Below the pieces are notes generated by a model. It saw only the letters and a program-made list of their open reading frames with translations, had not been told where the DNA came from and made no database searches. From Candidatus Pseudomonas phytovorans (lineage in GTDB: Bacteria; Pseudomonadota; Gammaproteobacteria; Pseudomonadales; Pseudomonadaceae), in contig CP119325.1 of assembly GCA_029202525.1 (NCBI GenBank), positions 3,074,001 to 3,138,000 of the forward strand: a stretch of DNA of 64,000 nt. Direction: 5' to 3'. The stretch's first letter is position 1. Each line of letters begins with the position of its first letter. Shown one piece after another: positions 31,673 to 40,922 of the stretch. The position numbers were made by a program, and so were the translations under genes.

Positions 31673-32611
31673 TTGAAACTTCACCAACTCAAAGCGCTGG
31701 TCGCCATCCATAACGCAGGCAGCATCCTTGAAGCCTCCAAGCTCATGCACATTACTCAGCCTGCGCTGAGCCGTTCGATCAAGGACCTGGAACGGGAAGT
31801 CGGCTTCAGCCTGTTGCAGCGCTCGCACAAAGGCATGGCGCTGACCGAAGAAGGCAAGCGCGTCATCCGCCACGCCAACCTCGTGGTGGAGAGCATCCGC
31901 CGCCTGCAGATCGAAGCCGCGAGCATTCAGGATGCCGCGCTGGGGGCGGTGTCGATCGGGGTTACCTCGCTGACAGCGATGCTCGACGGCGTCGATGAGA
32001 GCATCCTGGCCTTTCGGCGCAAGTACCCGCGGGTGAAGATCACCATCACCGACTTGCGTCCCAGCCAGATCCTGCAGCGCCTGCGCGACGGCAGCCTGGA
32101 CTTTGCCATTACCTCGCAGCAACCGCTGAGCCGGCTGAGCCTGGACTGGGAGGCGCTGGGCAGTATCAAGGGCCGGGTGATCTGCCACGCGTCGAACGCG
32201 CAAAAGTTTTCCAAGTCTCTGCGCACCTTGCAGTACGGCCACTGGATCAGCCTGGATGAGCTGGCCGATCAGGCTTCGCAGTTTCACCAGCTGTTTGAGG
32301 TCAACGGCCTTCAGGTACCGCAGAACACCGTTGAATGCACCTCGGTGATGATGGCGCTCAAACTGCTGAAGAACACCGAATCGTTGATGACCATCAGTGA
32401 GCTGGCGGTGGACCAGGGGTTCAGCTTTGGCGTGGATTGCGAGTACGTGGCCATGGCGGTGCAGGAGCTGATTCCGGACTACCCCATCAACCTGGTCTGC
32501 ATCGACCGCCACAGCCTTACTGCGCCTGCCCAGGAGCTGTTCCACAGCTTGCGCGGGCAGGTGCTCAGGCAAACCCGCCCACTGGCGTCAGAAGTGGTAG
32601 TACATGCCTAG
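31673..32611 (+). CDS. LysR-family transcriptional regulator, 312 aa
   Basis: The HTH region is MKLHQLKALVAIHNAGSILEASKLMHITQPALSRSIKDLEREVGFSLLQR, followed by a typical effector-binding domain. The start is a TTG with AAGG 10 bases upstream; no closer ATG fits. An AACAACAA Crc/Hfq motif (31654-31661) overlaps the ribosome site region. The 3' end overlaps the convergent porin gene by 24 bp. It probably controls the porin and the MHS transporter/M20 hydrolase operon beyond it. Confidence 0.87.
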   Translation: MKLHQLKALVAIHNAGSILEASKLMHITQPALSRSIKDLEREVGFSLLQRSHKGMALTEEGKRVIRHANLVVESIRRLQIEAASIQDAALGAVSIGVTSLTAMLDGVDESILAFRRKYPRVKITITDLRPSQILQRLRDGSLDFAITSQQPLSRLSLDWEALGSIKGRVICHASNAQKFSKSLRTLQYGHWISLDELADQASQFHQLFEVNGLQVPQNTVECTSVMMALKLLKNTESLMTISELAVDQGFSFGVDCEYVAMAVQELIPDYPINLVCIDRHSLTAPAQELFHSLRGQVLRQTRPLASEVVVHA

Positions 32612-33718
32612 TGAGACATTGCTCGGGTTATCGCCAACCTGCTCCACCGGGGTGCCGGCGTAGGTGACCGACGACGCACGCTGGTTGACGATGAAGCCGA
32701 GCCGCCCATAGACGGCCCAGCGCGGGGTGATGAAATGGTCATAGCCGATCATCACCCCGGCTGCGTCTTTGTCTCGGGCGGTGACCTGGCGCTGCATCAC
32801 GGCCAGGCGCAGTACATCCAGCTCACCGACCGGCGCCATGACCCCGAAGGTGTACAACGTGGTACTGGGTGTGCCGGCCTGGTCCACGTCCTGGCGTTGC
32901 CAGGTCAGGCTGGTGGCCAGCGGGCCGAAATCGTAGAACGCCGACAGGCTCTTGTAGTAGTTGGCGGTCTGCCGTGAGCTGCCAGCGTCGTCCCATGGGT
33001 CGCTGTAGTACAGGTTGTAGGAGGCCAGCAGCATCACCCGGCTGTTGCGGTACTGCAGCCTGGCGCCACCACCCCGCACGGTGCGCCCCTGGCTTGCGGC
33101 ATCGTCGAAGCCGAAGCTTAGCGCGGTGCCAATGCTGAAGCCGTTCAGGTTCGGGCTGGTGTAGGCCAGGGTGTGCTTGGGGCGCAGGTCCAGGTAAAAG
33201 GCGCCCTTGCCGGCGGCAGGCAGGGCCAGGTAGGTGTAGGGTGAGCCGTAGGTGGCCAGGAACGGGTCGGCGTAGGTAGGCGTGCCCATGCTGTAGGTCT
33301 TGCCGAACTCAAGCTTGCCCAGGGTTCGCGAGCGCAGGGCAACCGTTGCCAGGCGCAGGGTGCCAATGGTGTCCCATGTCCCCTCCAGGGCTTTGCCATT
33401 GACGTTGAAGCCTTCCTCGACATCGAGCTCCAGCACGGTGTCGGGGTTCAGCCCCTTGCGGGCGTACAACCCGACCTTGTTGGTCCATGCGCCGCCGCCC
33501 GCCAGGCGAAAGCCCGAGTGGTGCTGCGAGTCGTGATAGCTGGCGAATGCATCCACAGTGCCGTACACCTTGAGCTTGTCATCGAAACCGTAATCCACCC
33601 CGTAATAACCAAAACCCGGCGCAATCCGGCTGAGTGTCGGAAAGCCTTCGGCCTGTGCCTGCACGGCAAGGCTTGCCCCGTGGATCATCAACAGCAACGA
33701 CGTAGTGCGAGTGTTCAT
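32588..33718 (-). CDS. Outer-membrane porin, 376 aa
   Basis: A signal peptide (MNTRTTSLLLMIHGASLAVQAQA) is followed by a beta-barrel-like sequence with alternating aromatic residues and a C-terminal Phe (LGMYYHF), as required for outer-membrane insertion. The KVYGTVDAFASYHD... and TTLYTFGVMAPVG stretches resemble the general Gram-negative porin family (Porin_4-like) more than OprD or OprB. It is divergent from the MHS transporter and probably lets the same substrate into the periplasm. Confidence 0.8.
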   Translation of the reverse strand: MNTRTTSLLLMIHGASLAVQAQAEGFPTLSRIAPGFGYYGVDYGFDDKLKVYGTVDAFASYHDSQHHSGFRLAGGGAWTNKVGLYARKGLNPDTVLELDVEEGFNVNGKALEGTWDTIGTLRLATVALRSRTLGKLEFGKTYSMGTPTYADPFLATYGSPYTYLALPAAGKGAFYLDLRPKHTLAYTSPNLNGFSIGTALSFGFDDAASQGRTVRGGGARLQYRNSRVMLLASYNLYYSDPWDDAGSSRQTANYYKSLSAFYDFGPLATSLTWQRQDVDQAGTPSTTLYTFGVMAPVGELDVLRLAVMQRQVTARDKDAAGVMIGYDHFITPRWAVYGRLGFIVNQRASSVTYAGTPVEQVGDNPSNVSLGMYYHF

Positions 33719-34091
33719 TCACGACTCCAGGCCAGCACAGTGATGTGGTGGCTGTAGCGTCGGTGAACAGCAGGTTGCAGCGTGATTGCTTATTCGGCCA
33801 CGTCATGCCGTTTGGTTAATTGAGGGTTGGCGGGGCGTGACGTTTGGCGACAACGTCTGTTTTAGACAGGCTTCGTACACACTGCAAAACCGCGCTTGAT
33901 GCCCGGTTGAGTGAGCACTATCGGGGCAGCGCAAAGCAGCAAGGCAATCTGTGCGCCACCTTAGGGCAAATTGGTCAACGACCGGTCCGGTCAATAAACC
34001 ATTAGTTAACCCTATGCCGAAACTGCAAGTGTGTTGGGTGCCCGATTGGCCGATATTCGCTGCACGCCGCGAATTGCCATCGGAGATAACA
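33719..34091. promoter_or_regulatory. Divergent porin/MHS promoter region with two dyads
   Basis: This 373-bp spacer holds two perfect inverted repeats: GACGTT-TGGCGAC-AACGTC (33839-33857) and GACCGG-T-CCGGTC (33980-33992). The second is near the MHS gene, 100 bp before its ATG. TTGGTTAATTGA and CATTAGTTAACCC add AT-rich elements. The nearby LysR regulator is the simplest candidate to bind here. No coding region is convincing. Confidence 0.5.
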
Positions 34092-35393
34092 ATGACCAGA
34101 CCGCTACCCGCACCGCCCCTCATGCAGACGGGCGCGCATTCCGCCGCGCAGGCATCGTCCTCACGCAAAACCCTGATCGCCTGCTCGTTGGGCAATGCGC
34201 TGGAAATGTACGACTTCACGATCTACAGCTTCTTCGCTGTGCTGATCGGCAGGCATTTCTTCCCCTCCGAGTCGGCAATGGCTTCGTTGTTGATGTCGCT
34301 GGCCACCTTTGGCGTCGGCTTCCTGATGCGCCCGGTCGGGGCGATGGTCATCGGCCGCTATGCCGACCGGCGCGGGCGCAAGGCGGCATTGAGCCTGACC
34401 ATCGGGTTGATGACCTTGGGCACTGCGCTGATCGCTTTTGCGCCCACTTACTCGCAGATCGGCATTTTTGCCACGCTGCTGCTGGTGGTGGGCAGGCTCA
34501 TCCAGGGCATGTCGGCAGGCGGGGAGGTGGGTACCGCGTCGGTGTTCCTGATGGAGTCCAGTGCGGTTGGCAACCGTTGCCAGAACGTCAGCTGGCAAGC
34601 CGCCAGTCAGGGGTACGCCGCATTGGTGGGGGCCGGCTTTGGCTTCGCCCTCAGCCAGTTGCTCGACCCCGCGGCCCTGGAAAGCTGGGGGTGGCGGATA
34701 CCGTTCATCTTTGGCCTGCTGATCGGCCCGGTCGGCTGGTACATCCGCACGCGGTTGCCCGAAACCCACGAGGCCGCCCCGGCGCACAAGGCCGAACAGG
34801 TGCTGGATGCAGAACTGCTCAAACGCATCGCTCAAGGCATCGGCCTGATGGCCAGCTCGACCATTGGCATGTACCTGTTTGTGTTCTACATGCCTACCTA
34901 CCTGACCACGGCATTGCATTACCCGCCAGGCAGCGCGATGGCAATTGCCTGTATCAGCAGCGGCTGCATGGCGGTCATCTGCCCGTTGGCGGGCAAGTTT
35001 GCCGACAAGTATCAGCTCAGAAAGCGCCTGCTGGGGTGGACGGTTGCCATGCCGGTGGTGCTGACACTGCCGGTGTTCTACCTGCTTGGGCAGGTGCAGC
35101 ACATGGGCCTGGCCATGATGTGCGTGGCGGTCCTGATCCTGCCGACCTGCATCGGTGCCGGTGCGTTCTTTGCGCTGATCATGGAGGGCTTCCCGAAAAC
35201 ACGGCGCTCGTTCGGCACCTCGGTCAGCTACAGCCTGGGGGTGACGATCTTCGGCGGGTTCTCGCCGCTGGTGGCGACCTGGCTGATCGCGGCGCTCGGC
35301 ACCCCGTTGGCGCCGGCCTACTTCCTGTTGGCCGGCGGTGTGGTCAGCCTGGTTTGCCTTAAATACTTCCCCGAAAACAAAGGATGCGAGTGA
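34092..35393 (+). CDS. MHS-type MFS metabolite:proton symporter, 433 aa
   Basis: Twelve membrane segments with the MHS subfamily pattern: CSLGNALEMYDFTIYSFFAVLIGRHFFP at segment 1, GAMVIGRYADRRGRKAALSLTIGLM after segment 2, and GRLIQGMSAGGEVGTASVFLMES. The family includes importers of ketoglutarate, proline betaine, shikimate and aromatic acids, so an organic acid or acyl amino acid is expected. The ATG at 34092 has GGAG seven bases upstream. The M20 hydrolase gene starts one base after its stop. Confidence 0.87.
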   Translation: MTRPLPAPPLMQTGAHSAAQASSSRKTLIACSLGNALEMYDFTIYSFFAVLIGRHFFPSESAMASLLMSLATFGVGFLMRPVGAMVIGRYADRRGRKAALSLTIGLMTLGTALIAFAPTYSQIGIFATLLLVVGRLIQGMSAGGEVGTASVFLMESSAVGNRCQNVSWQAASQGYAALVGAGFGFALSQLLDPAALESWGWRIPFIFGLLIGPVGWYIRTRLPETHEAAPAHKAEQVLDAELLKRIAQGIGLMASSTIGMYLFVFYMPTYLTTALHYPPGSAMAIACISSGCMAVICPLAGKFADKYQLRKRLLGWTVAMPVVLTLPVFYLLGQVQHMGLAMMCVAVLILPTCIGAGAFFALIMEGFPKTRRSFGTSVSYSLGVTIFGGFSPLVATWLIAALGTPLAPAYFLLAGGVVSLVCLKYFPENKGCE

Positions 35394-35394
35394 C

Positions 35395-36594
35395 ATGGGT
35401 ACTTTGAACATGGCTAATTTCCAAAGCAATCAACCTCAGCCCCCGGCAGCGGGGCTGGATGAGTTCGTCGTGATTCGCCGGCAGATTCACGCCGCGCCGG
35501 AGCTGGGTGGCGACACCCCCGACACGGCCGCGCTGGTGGCCGACAAGCTGCAGGCCTGGGGATATGAAGTGCACCGCAACGTAGGCGGGCATGGCGTGGT
35601 CGGGGTGTTGCGAGTGGGCGACAGCCCGCGCAGCATCGGCCTGCGAGCGGACATGGACGCATTGCCCATGAGCGAGAAAAACCCCTTCGCGCATGCCAGC
35701 AAGATCCCCGGCCGCATGCATGCCTGTGGCCATGACGGGCATACCGCCATCCTGCTGGCAGCCGCTGCGCAACTGGCGGCCACACGCAGTTTCAACGGCA
35801 CCTTGAACGTGATCTTCCAGCCGGACGAAGAGGGCCTGGCCGGGGCCAAGGCGATGATCGACGACGGCCTGTTCGAGCGTTTCCCCTGTGACTCGGTGTA
35901 CGCGCTGCACAACATGCCCGGCATGCCGGTGGGTACCTGCGTGGTGCAGGCCGGGCCCACCATGGCGTCCTCCGAACGCGTCAGCATTCGTATCACCGGC
36001 AAAGGCGGGCACGGGGCGATGCCGGAGCTGTCGGTAGACCCGGTGATGGCGTTGAACAGCCTGATCAGTGGCATCCAGACCATCAAGTCGCGCAACCTGA
36101 GCGTCGAGGAATATGCCGTCATCAGCATCGGCATGATCCAGGCCGGCACCGTGTACAACATCATCCCTGACGAGGCCTGCATGCTGCTGAGCGTGCGCAC
36201 CGACACGGCCGAGACCCAGCACAAGATCAACCGCCGCATTGACGACCTGGCCAGGGGCCACGCGGAAAGCTTTGGCGTGGAGATCGAGGTGCAATTCACC
36301 CAGTTGGCGCCCGCGTTGTGCAACAGTGATCACGAAAGCGCGTTGCTGCGTGAAAGCCTGAGGCCGTTGTTTGCCGACGGTGCGCTGCTGGACAAAATGC
36401 CCAGGAAGGTCATGGGTACCGAGGACTTTGCCTACATGCTGCAGGCACGGCCTGGCTGTTACTTCATGCTGGGTAATGGCACGGGTGAGTTCCATGGCTG
36501 CTCGGTGCATAACCCTCACTACGATTTCAATGATGCGCTGGTGAAGATTGGCGCCGACTGTTGGGTGAAGTGGGTTCAGGACTGCCTGCGGTGA
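35395..36594 (+). CDS. M20-family amidohydrolase, 399 aa
   Basis: A di-metal amidohydrolase of the hippurate / N-acyl-amino-acid hydrolase group. Metal-binding positions are visible in HACGHDGHTA, in FQPDEEGLAGA (Glu-Glu) and in YALHNMPGMPVG; the late metal His is in GEFHGCSVHNPHYDFND. It probably splits the amide taken up by the adjacent MHS transporter into an acid and an amino acid in the cytoplasm. The ATG at 35395 follows the MHS stop at once; one five codons later (35410) is also possible. Confidence 0.87.
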   Translation: MGTLNMANFQSNQPQPPAAGLDEFVVIRRQIHAAPELGGDTPDTAALVADKLQAWGYEVHRNVGGHGVVGVLRVGDSPRSIGLRADMDALPMSEKNPFAHASKIPGRMHACGHDGHTAILLAAAAQLAATRSFNGTLNVIFQPDEEGLAGAKAMIDDGLFERFPCDSVYALHNMPGMPVGTCVVQAGPTMASSERVSIRITGKGGHGAMPELSVDPVMALNSLISGIQTIKSRNLSVEEYAVISIGMIQAGTVYNIIPDEACMLLSVRTDTAETQHKINRRIDDLARGHAESFGVEIEVQFTQLAPALCNSDHESALLRESLRPLFADGALLDKMPRKVMGTEDFAYMLQARPGCYFMLGNGTGEFHGCSVHNPHYDFNDALVKIGADCWVKWVQDCLR

Positions 36595-36605
36595 CACAAA
36601 GTCCA

Positions 36606-36621
36606 GGCAGGTAAACCTGCC
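36606..36621. terminator. Hairpin between the convergent M20 and hcp genes
   Basis: GGCAGGT (36606-36612), AA, ACCTGCC (36615-36621) form a perfect dyad just after the M20 stop and 18 bases before the hcp stop, so it could end both transcripts. No T run is present. Confidence 0.4.
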
Positions 36622-36638
36622 CGGAACATTCATAACTA

Positions 36639-37154
36639 TCAGGCGACTGGTGTGCGCCAATCATCAGAGCCACCGGTTCCGGCTACAGTGTGCTCCCAGA
36701 CGATCTTCCTGTAGGTCAGAGCAACCTCGACGAGCTGTGTATAGTTTTCGTTCACCTTGTCTTGAACGTGTGGGAGGACGGTAGTGATGCTGACGATTGT
36801 TGCGTCTTCAAGGGTGGTATTGAAGAAATGCTCTTGTCTGCCTTCCGTGGAGGTTCGGTACCAACTGACTTCGACGATCGGCAGCATTTCGCCTGTGACC
36901 AGCGCTTGATACATCAGCGGCGTCGCCTTATTGAGTGAACTTGTGAACTTGAACGGTTTGTGTACGCGCTGACCGCTGGGTTGACCATTCTGTGGATCAG
37001 TTGGCGTGGTCACTTCATGCTTGATCTCCTGAACCAGAATTTCATCCTCGTGGCCTTGCTGGAAAACGTTCCCGACAGAGTCAGCGGTGAATGCCCCAGC
37101 GGTTATGTTGCCTTGGGTCTTGCCTTGGATCTTGATGTAAGCGGGTGTTGGCAT
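36639..37154 (-). CDS. hcp: Hcp-family T6SS tube protein, 171 aa
   Basis: The product MPTPAYIKIQGKTQGNITAGAFTADSVGNVFQQGHEDEILVQEIKHEV is a clear Hcp, the inner-tube hexamer of the type VI secretion needle. The following VHKPFKFTSSLNKATPLMYQALVTGEMLPIVEVSWYR and the C-terminal VALTYRKIVWEHT complete the fold. The ATG at 37154 was chosen; longer in-frame reading lacks similarity. It is the last gene of the minus-strand T6SS set and is intact. Confidence 0.9.
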   Translation of the reverse strand: MPTPAYIKIQGKTQGNITAGAFTADSVGNVFQQGHEDEILVQEIKHEVTTPTDPQNGQPSGQRVHKPFKFTSSLNKATPLMYQALVTGEMLPIVEVSWYRTSTEGRQEHFFNTTLEDATIVSITTVLPHVQDKVNENYTQLVEVALTYRKIVWEHTVAGTGGSDDWRTPVA

Positions 37155-37230
37155 GGCAGTTTCTCCTGCGTCCATGTGGATTGACACGCGCACCACAGGT
37201 GGCGTGGCCATCGGAAACGATGGGCTTGTC

Positions 37231-37250
37231 AGCGAGGCAGAAGCCTCGCT
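37231..37250 (-). terminator. Hairpin between tssL and hcp
   Basis: AGCGAGGC and GCCTCGCT (37231-37238 and 37243-37250) form a perfect 8-bp stem with a four-base loop in the 131-bp tssL-hcp gap. It may cut transcription or protect a separate hcp message, which usually must be more abundant than the rest. Confidence 0.45.
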
Positions 37251-37285
37251 AATTCGTTGAATTCGCTTGCCCTCTTGGCGGCCGC

Positions 37286-38155
37286 CTACTGCTGCAGGAT
37301 GCGGTTGAGCGACTCCAGCACCTCGGTGGTAATCAGGTGCAGGCGATAGCTGTAGATGCCGTAAGCCACCGCCATGGCAATGGCTGAAATCACCAAGGGG
37401 CTCCACCAGGGCCATTGCCGGTTCATGCGGAAGTTGCGCGGGGCCACGTTGGTGTAGGGATCGCACAAATCATCTGGCGCTGGGCCGCGTAGTTCGCGGA
37501 TGATCCTGTGCAGTTGGTGAATGAGGGCATTGAGCGTTTCTTCGCCTTTTGGCGCGAGCGCGTACTTGCCCTGCAGCCCAAGGCAGAGTGCGTAGTACAT
37601 GAACTCCAGAACGTCCTGATAGCGCTTGGGCTCCTGCATCAGGCGCGTGATCACCGTGAAGATTTTTTCCCCACCCCAGGTTTCGTCGTGGAAGATGCTC
37701 AGCAGCGGTTCCTGGCTCCAGCAACTGCTCTTGCCCCAAGGCCGTTCCATGACGGCCTCGTCTATCAGCAGGCACAGGCCGTAGGAGTACGCCAGCATCT
37801 GCGCGGGCTCGTAACCGTGCTGGCGCATCTCTTCCTGAATGTTGTCGATCTGGTTGCGTACCTGCTGGTGCACATCCTTGATGTTTGGCAGTTCGTCCAG
37901 CGTACGCAGGCGTATGACCAAGCCGAACAGAGGCCATGCGGCATCCAGCATCAGGTTGGCGAAGGCGCCCCGCAGTTGGAACTCCGGGTCGGCGGGGTAA
38001 CCTTCTGAAACGGGTTCTGGCTCAGGCCTTTCCGGAGATGTTTGCGTACTGGTTGCCGCGGCCTGGGCCTGGGCCACTGGCTTTTTAAGGGTTGAGTCAA
38101 GCGGCTTGACTTCAGTGGTTTTTTCATCGAGGGGCGTATTGTTGTTTTTTCCCAT
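37286..38155 (-). CDS. tssL: TssL (DotU/IcmH-like) T6SS membrane protein, 289 aa
   Basis: A polar, Pro/Glu-rich N terminus (1-60) is followed by the DotU domain, with NLMLDAAWPLFGLVIRLRTL...LLIDEAVMERPWGKSSCWSQEPLLSIFHDETWGGEKIF, and one C-terminal membrane helix (WWSPLVISAIAMAVAYGIYSY). TssL joins TssJ and TssM to form the envelope complex of T6SS. No peptidoglycan-binding domain is attached. The gene ends 19 residues after the helix, and its ATG overlaps nothing. Confidence 0.9.
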   Translation of the reverse strand: MGKNNNTPLDEKTTEVKPLDSTLKKPVAQAQAAATSTQTSPERPEPEPVSEGYPADPEFQLRGAFANLMLDAAWPLFGLVIRLRTLDELPNIKDVHQQVRNQIDNIQEEMRQHGYEPAQMLAYSYGLCLLIDEAVMERPWGKSSCWSQEPLLSIFHDETWGGEKIFTVITRLMQEPKRYQDVLEFMYYALCLGLQGKYALAPKGEETLNALIHQLHRIIRELRGPAPDDLCDPYTNVAPRNFRMNRQWPWWSPLVISAIAMAVAYGIYSYRLHLITTEVLESLNRILQQ

Positions 38156-38156
38156 G

Positions 38157-39494
38157 TCATTCACTCCTGATCGCCCAGAACTGCAGTTCAAGCCCGGGGA
38201 AATCGCCCGCAATGTGGATGCCGAAACCATTGGCCTTGACCATGCAGGCCCATGACGGGTCGCGCCGGTCCAGCTCGAAGTAGCTGAAGCCCGCGTGGAA
38301 GGGCAGGTCGCGGGGTGCCACCGGCAATGGCAGCAGAGGGATGCCCGGCAACTGCAGCGGTACCAGGTCGTTCAGTGACTCAAGTGAGGTGATCTTGGCT
38401 TTCTGGATGAACATGTGGCCTAACGCCTGCGCTGGCAGGTCGGCGCGTACGGCGATGATGAAGTCGGCTTCGTCGATCAGCCGGCGGTCTTTCAGCGTGG
38501 TGGTCATCACGCCGAAGTGCTCGCTTTCCAGCGGCAGTGAAACAGCGCGTGGCCGCAGGACGGTGCTCAGAGACCGGCGCAAGGTGTCTTCCAGCGGTTT
38601 GAAAGAGGTGCGCAACGCGGTGTGGTGGTACGCGGGGTACTCTTGCGGCAGCCTGTTCTGGTCGGTGAAGGTGACGAACTCTCCACAGGCCTGACTCATG
38701 CACAGGTACAGCTGCTCGGGGTGCGTTTGCGCTTGCCTGGCAAGGTGCTGGAAGCACGGCCACCAACGGTTCATGGCCTGCAGCATGTTGAAGTCGCGAA
38801 TGTCGGCGATACCGGACTGACCGGAGGCACCAATGCGTGAGGCAAGACCACGCGCCCGCTCGCGCAGGGTGTTGGTTATTTCGTCAAGGAACCGCTGAAG
38901 GGCCGGCACCGCGCGCACCGAAACGCTGGTGGGGTAGAACGTATCGTCCAGTTGCAGGCTGCCGTCGGGCCGCCGCTCCAGGATTCGTGCCAGGGCCAGG
39001 CGGGTATAGGCGCTGCTGTCTTCGGCCTTGCGTTTGAGCTGCAGGTTGGGTACGGCAAGGTCTACCTGTACCAGATCACCGTCAGCGGTGTGGGTATCTT
39101 TGATTTCCTGTGTCTGGGCGGTGTAGCGGAAGTTGGCGACATTGTCCGGCCAGCTCACTTCGCGGCCGCCATCGGTACGTAGCGGCAGGCACAGATACAC
39201 CTCGCTGTCTTTGCAAGCGTCGTCGTCGATTTCCAGCGGCGGCGGTGGTGGCAGGTCGGCGGGGATGTCGAACACCGTGCCGTCCGGCATCACGCCCCGC
39301 GCCCGGGTGATCGCGATCTTGCCCAGGCTCAGGTACTCGTCGTTCAACTGAAGTTCGCTGAAGCCGTAGAAAGATGCATTGAGGCTGGCGAGGCGCTGGT
39401 GCAGGGCTGCTTCGCTGGCTCTCGCCGCCTGCTGGAAATGTTGTGGTTTGACGAACAGGCCTTCGGGCCAGAGAACGGGATTTCGTGAACTCAT
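38157..39494 (-). CDS. tssK: TssK T6SS baseplate protein, 445 aa
   Basis: Begins MSSRNPVLWPEGLFVKPQHFQQAARASEAALHQRL, the typical TssK opening, and has normal length. TssK links the baseplate to the membrane complex. GGAG lies upstream of the ATG. It precedes tssL with a single-base gap and is intact. Confidence 0.92.
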   Translation of the reverse strand: MSSRNPVLWPEGLFVKPQHFQQAARASEAALHQRLASLNASFYGFSELQLNDEYLSLGKIAITRARGVMPDGTVFDIPADLPPPPPLEIDDDACKDSEVYLCLPLRTDGGREVSWPDNVANFRYTAQTQEIKDTHTADGDLVQVDLAVPNLQLKRKAEDSSAYTRLALARILERRPDGSLQLDDTFYPTSVSVRAVPALQRFLDEITNTLRERARGLASRIGASGQSGIADIRDFNMLQAMNRWWPCFQHLARQAQTHPEQLYLCMSQACGEFVTFTDQNRLPQEYPAYHHTALRTSFKPLEDTLRRSLSTVLRPRAVSLPLESEHFGVMTTTLKDRRLIDEADFIIAVRADLPAQALGHMFIQKAKITSLESLNDLVPLQLPGIPLLPLPVAPRDLPFHAGFSYFELDRRDPSWACMVKANGFGIHIAGDFPGLELQFWAIRSE

Positions 39495-39549
39495 GGGCGC
39501 TCCGTGTCAGCGTGAGTAAGCAGAAAGGGCAAAGGGTGTTTATGCGCCA

Positions 39550-40356
39550 TCAGTCTTCTTCCTTGAGCACGATGTGCGTGTCGTTGACCAGCACCGACAG
39601 CATGATCTGGCGGCCACGCGGCGGAATGCGCAGTACTTGCCGCCAACTGGCGTTTTCATGGCCTCGGTAGTCGGCAAGCACCGCAACGAAGCGGGTTTCG
39701 GCGTGGATGGGCTCGAATGGGATGTACTTGAACTGGCCAGGGTGCAGCAGGTAGTTGTCACTGCGGATATAGGTACTGCGCAGTGCCTTGGCCGGGTCCT
39801 GATCGAGCAGTTGGTACACGGTGTTGCGCACCAGTGAGTCGTCACGCAGTTGCAGGATCGTGATGGCAATGGGTGTGGCGACCGCTTCTGAGCCAGGGGT
39901 TGTGGTGCGCGGCAGGATCAACGCCACGGCAGGGTCGTCGTAGCTGCCAGGGGCGCTTTCTTCCAGGGGCGAGCGAGCCGGGTCGCTTTCGTCCTCCTCG
40001 TCCTCCTCGTCCATCTCGACAGGGGACATGGCAGGAAACTGCGCTTGCAGGTATTCGAACAGGGCCCCGATTTTTTCGGTGAGTGCATAGGGATCGCTGG
40101 CACTCAGGGACACAGCATAGGGGCTGGGCTCCAGGGCACGATCCTGTTCGGCTGCTAGGTCAAGGCTGTTCGGATTACCATTGAGCGTCGGGCTGGCATT
40201 GATGCTGAACCCGACCTCGGTCGGGTGATCCTTGGGCGGCCCGATAGGCAACGAGTGGTCCACGGCTACCTGGCTCATTCGGCTCAAAGCGGTGCAGCCG
40301 GCGAGCCCGACTACCGCAAGTAGCAAAGGCGCAATCAGTAATGAATGACGCGTCAT
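39550..40356 (-). CDS. tssJ: TssJ-like T6SS outer-membrane lipoprotein, 268 aa
   Basis: A lipoprotein signal ends in LAGC (Cys21), and the product contains TssJ-like strands (LEPSPYAVSLSASDPYALTEKIGALFEYLQAQFPA... and RGRQIMLSVLVNDTHIVL). It is about 100 residues longer than usual TssJ because of an acidic insert (MDEEDEEDESDPARSPLEESAPGS) in the middle. It is predicted to anchor the T6SS membrane complex in the outer membrane. Its start overlaps the fha stop (ATGA). A second, ordinary tssJ lies in the plus-strand set. Confidence 0.8.
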   Translation of the reverse strand: MTRHSLLIAPLLLAVVGLAGCTALSRMSQVAVDHSLPIGPPKDHPTEVGFSINASPTLNGNPNSLDLAAEQDRALEPSPYAVSLSASDPYALTEKIGALFEYLQAQFPAMSPVEMDEEDEEDESDPARSPLEESAPGSYDDPAVALILPRTTTPGSEAVATPIAITILQLRDDSLVRNTVYQLLDQDPAKALRSTYIRSDNYLLHPGQFKYIPFEPIHAETRFVAVLADYRGHENASWRQVLRIPPRGRQIMLSVLVNDTHIVLKEED

Positions 40357-40922
40357 GGGCGTTCTCCTGCAATCAGGCTTTGCAAGGGGCTTGCAGCGGG
40401 TGCCCCTGCATCAGCCGCTGCGTCCAGTGCCGCCAGCGGGTCATTGCCCATGGCTGCTTTGAAGACCGAGCAGATCTCGACGGCTGCCTGGGGAGCACAT
40501 GGCCTTACCCGCCAAGGGGTGGCAGGCTCTTCGGCTATCAGGCTGTCGAGCGTCCTGCACTCAGGATTGAACAGGCCCGCCAGCGAGTGTGTGCCGGCAA
40601 GATCCTGGGCGTGCCGAACCTGTAGCCGATAGGCGCCGATGCAAAGCTGGTCACCATCAACCAGACGCCTGGGTGGCAGCGATCCCAGGCTGGTGGAACT
40701 GTCATTCATGTAGGTGCGATGGCAGTGGTCGATTACGCAAAAACTGCCTTCGATCCAGCGGATTTCACAGTGGATGGGCGCAATGGCCTCATCACGGTCA
40801 TTGATCCGCCAGGTTGCCCGCCCGCTGCCGATAGTGCCGCCCTTGTGGTCGAACCGGTGCCGGGCATTCACGTCATGCTGCAATTGGTCGAGATTGCTGA
40901 TGCTCAAGGTCACTGTGCTCAT
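40353..40922 (-). CDS. FHA-domain T6SS protein, 189 aa
   Basis: Residues 1-100 form a forkhead-associated phosphothreonine-binding domain (GGTIGSGRATWRI...IHCEIRWIEGSFCVIDHCHRTYMND...LVDGDQLCIGAYRLQV). The C-terminal rest is low-complexity Ala/Pro-rich. T6SS Fha proteins are usually much longer, so this is short, though not clearly truncated. It overlaps both neighbours (tssJ and tssG) by four bases. It may respond to a kinase that is not present in this window. Confidence 0.8.
   Translation of the reverse strand: MSTVTLSISNLDQLQHDVNARHRFDHKGGTIGSGRATWRINDRDEAIAPIHCEIRWIEGSFCVIDHCHRTYMNDSSTSLGSLPPRRLVDGDQLCIGAYRLQVRHAQDLAGTHSLAGLFNPECRTLDSLIAEEPATPWRVRPCAPQAAVEICSVFKAAMGNDPLAALDAAADAGAPAASPLQSLIAGERP

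Noticed and set aside
33803..34219. A 138-codon minus-strand frame across the porin/MHS spacer
   Set aside because: It has no ribosome site or known motif, overlaps the MHS gene start, and covers the region with regulatory dyads.
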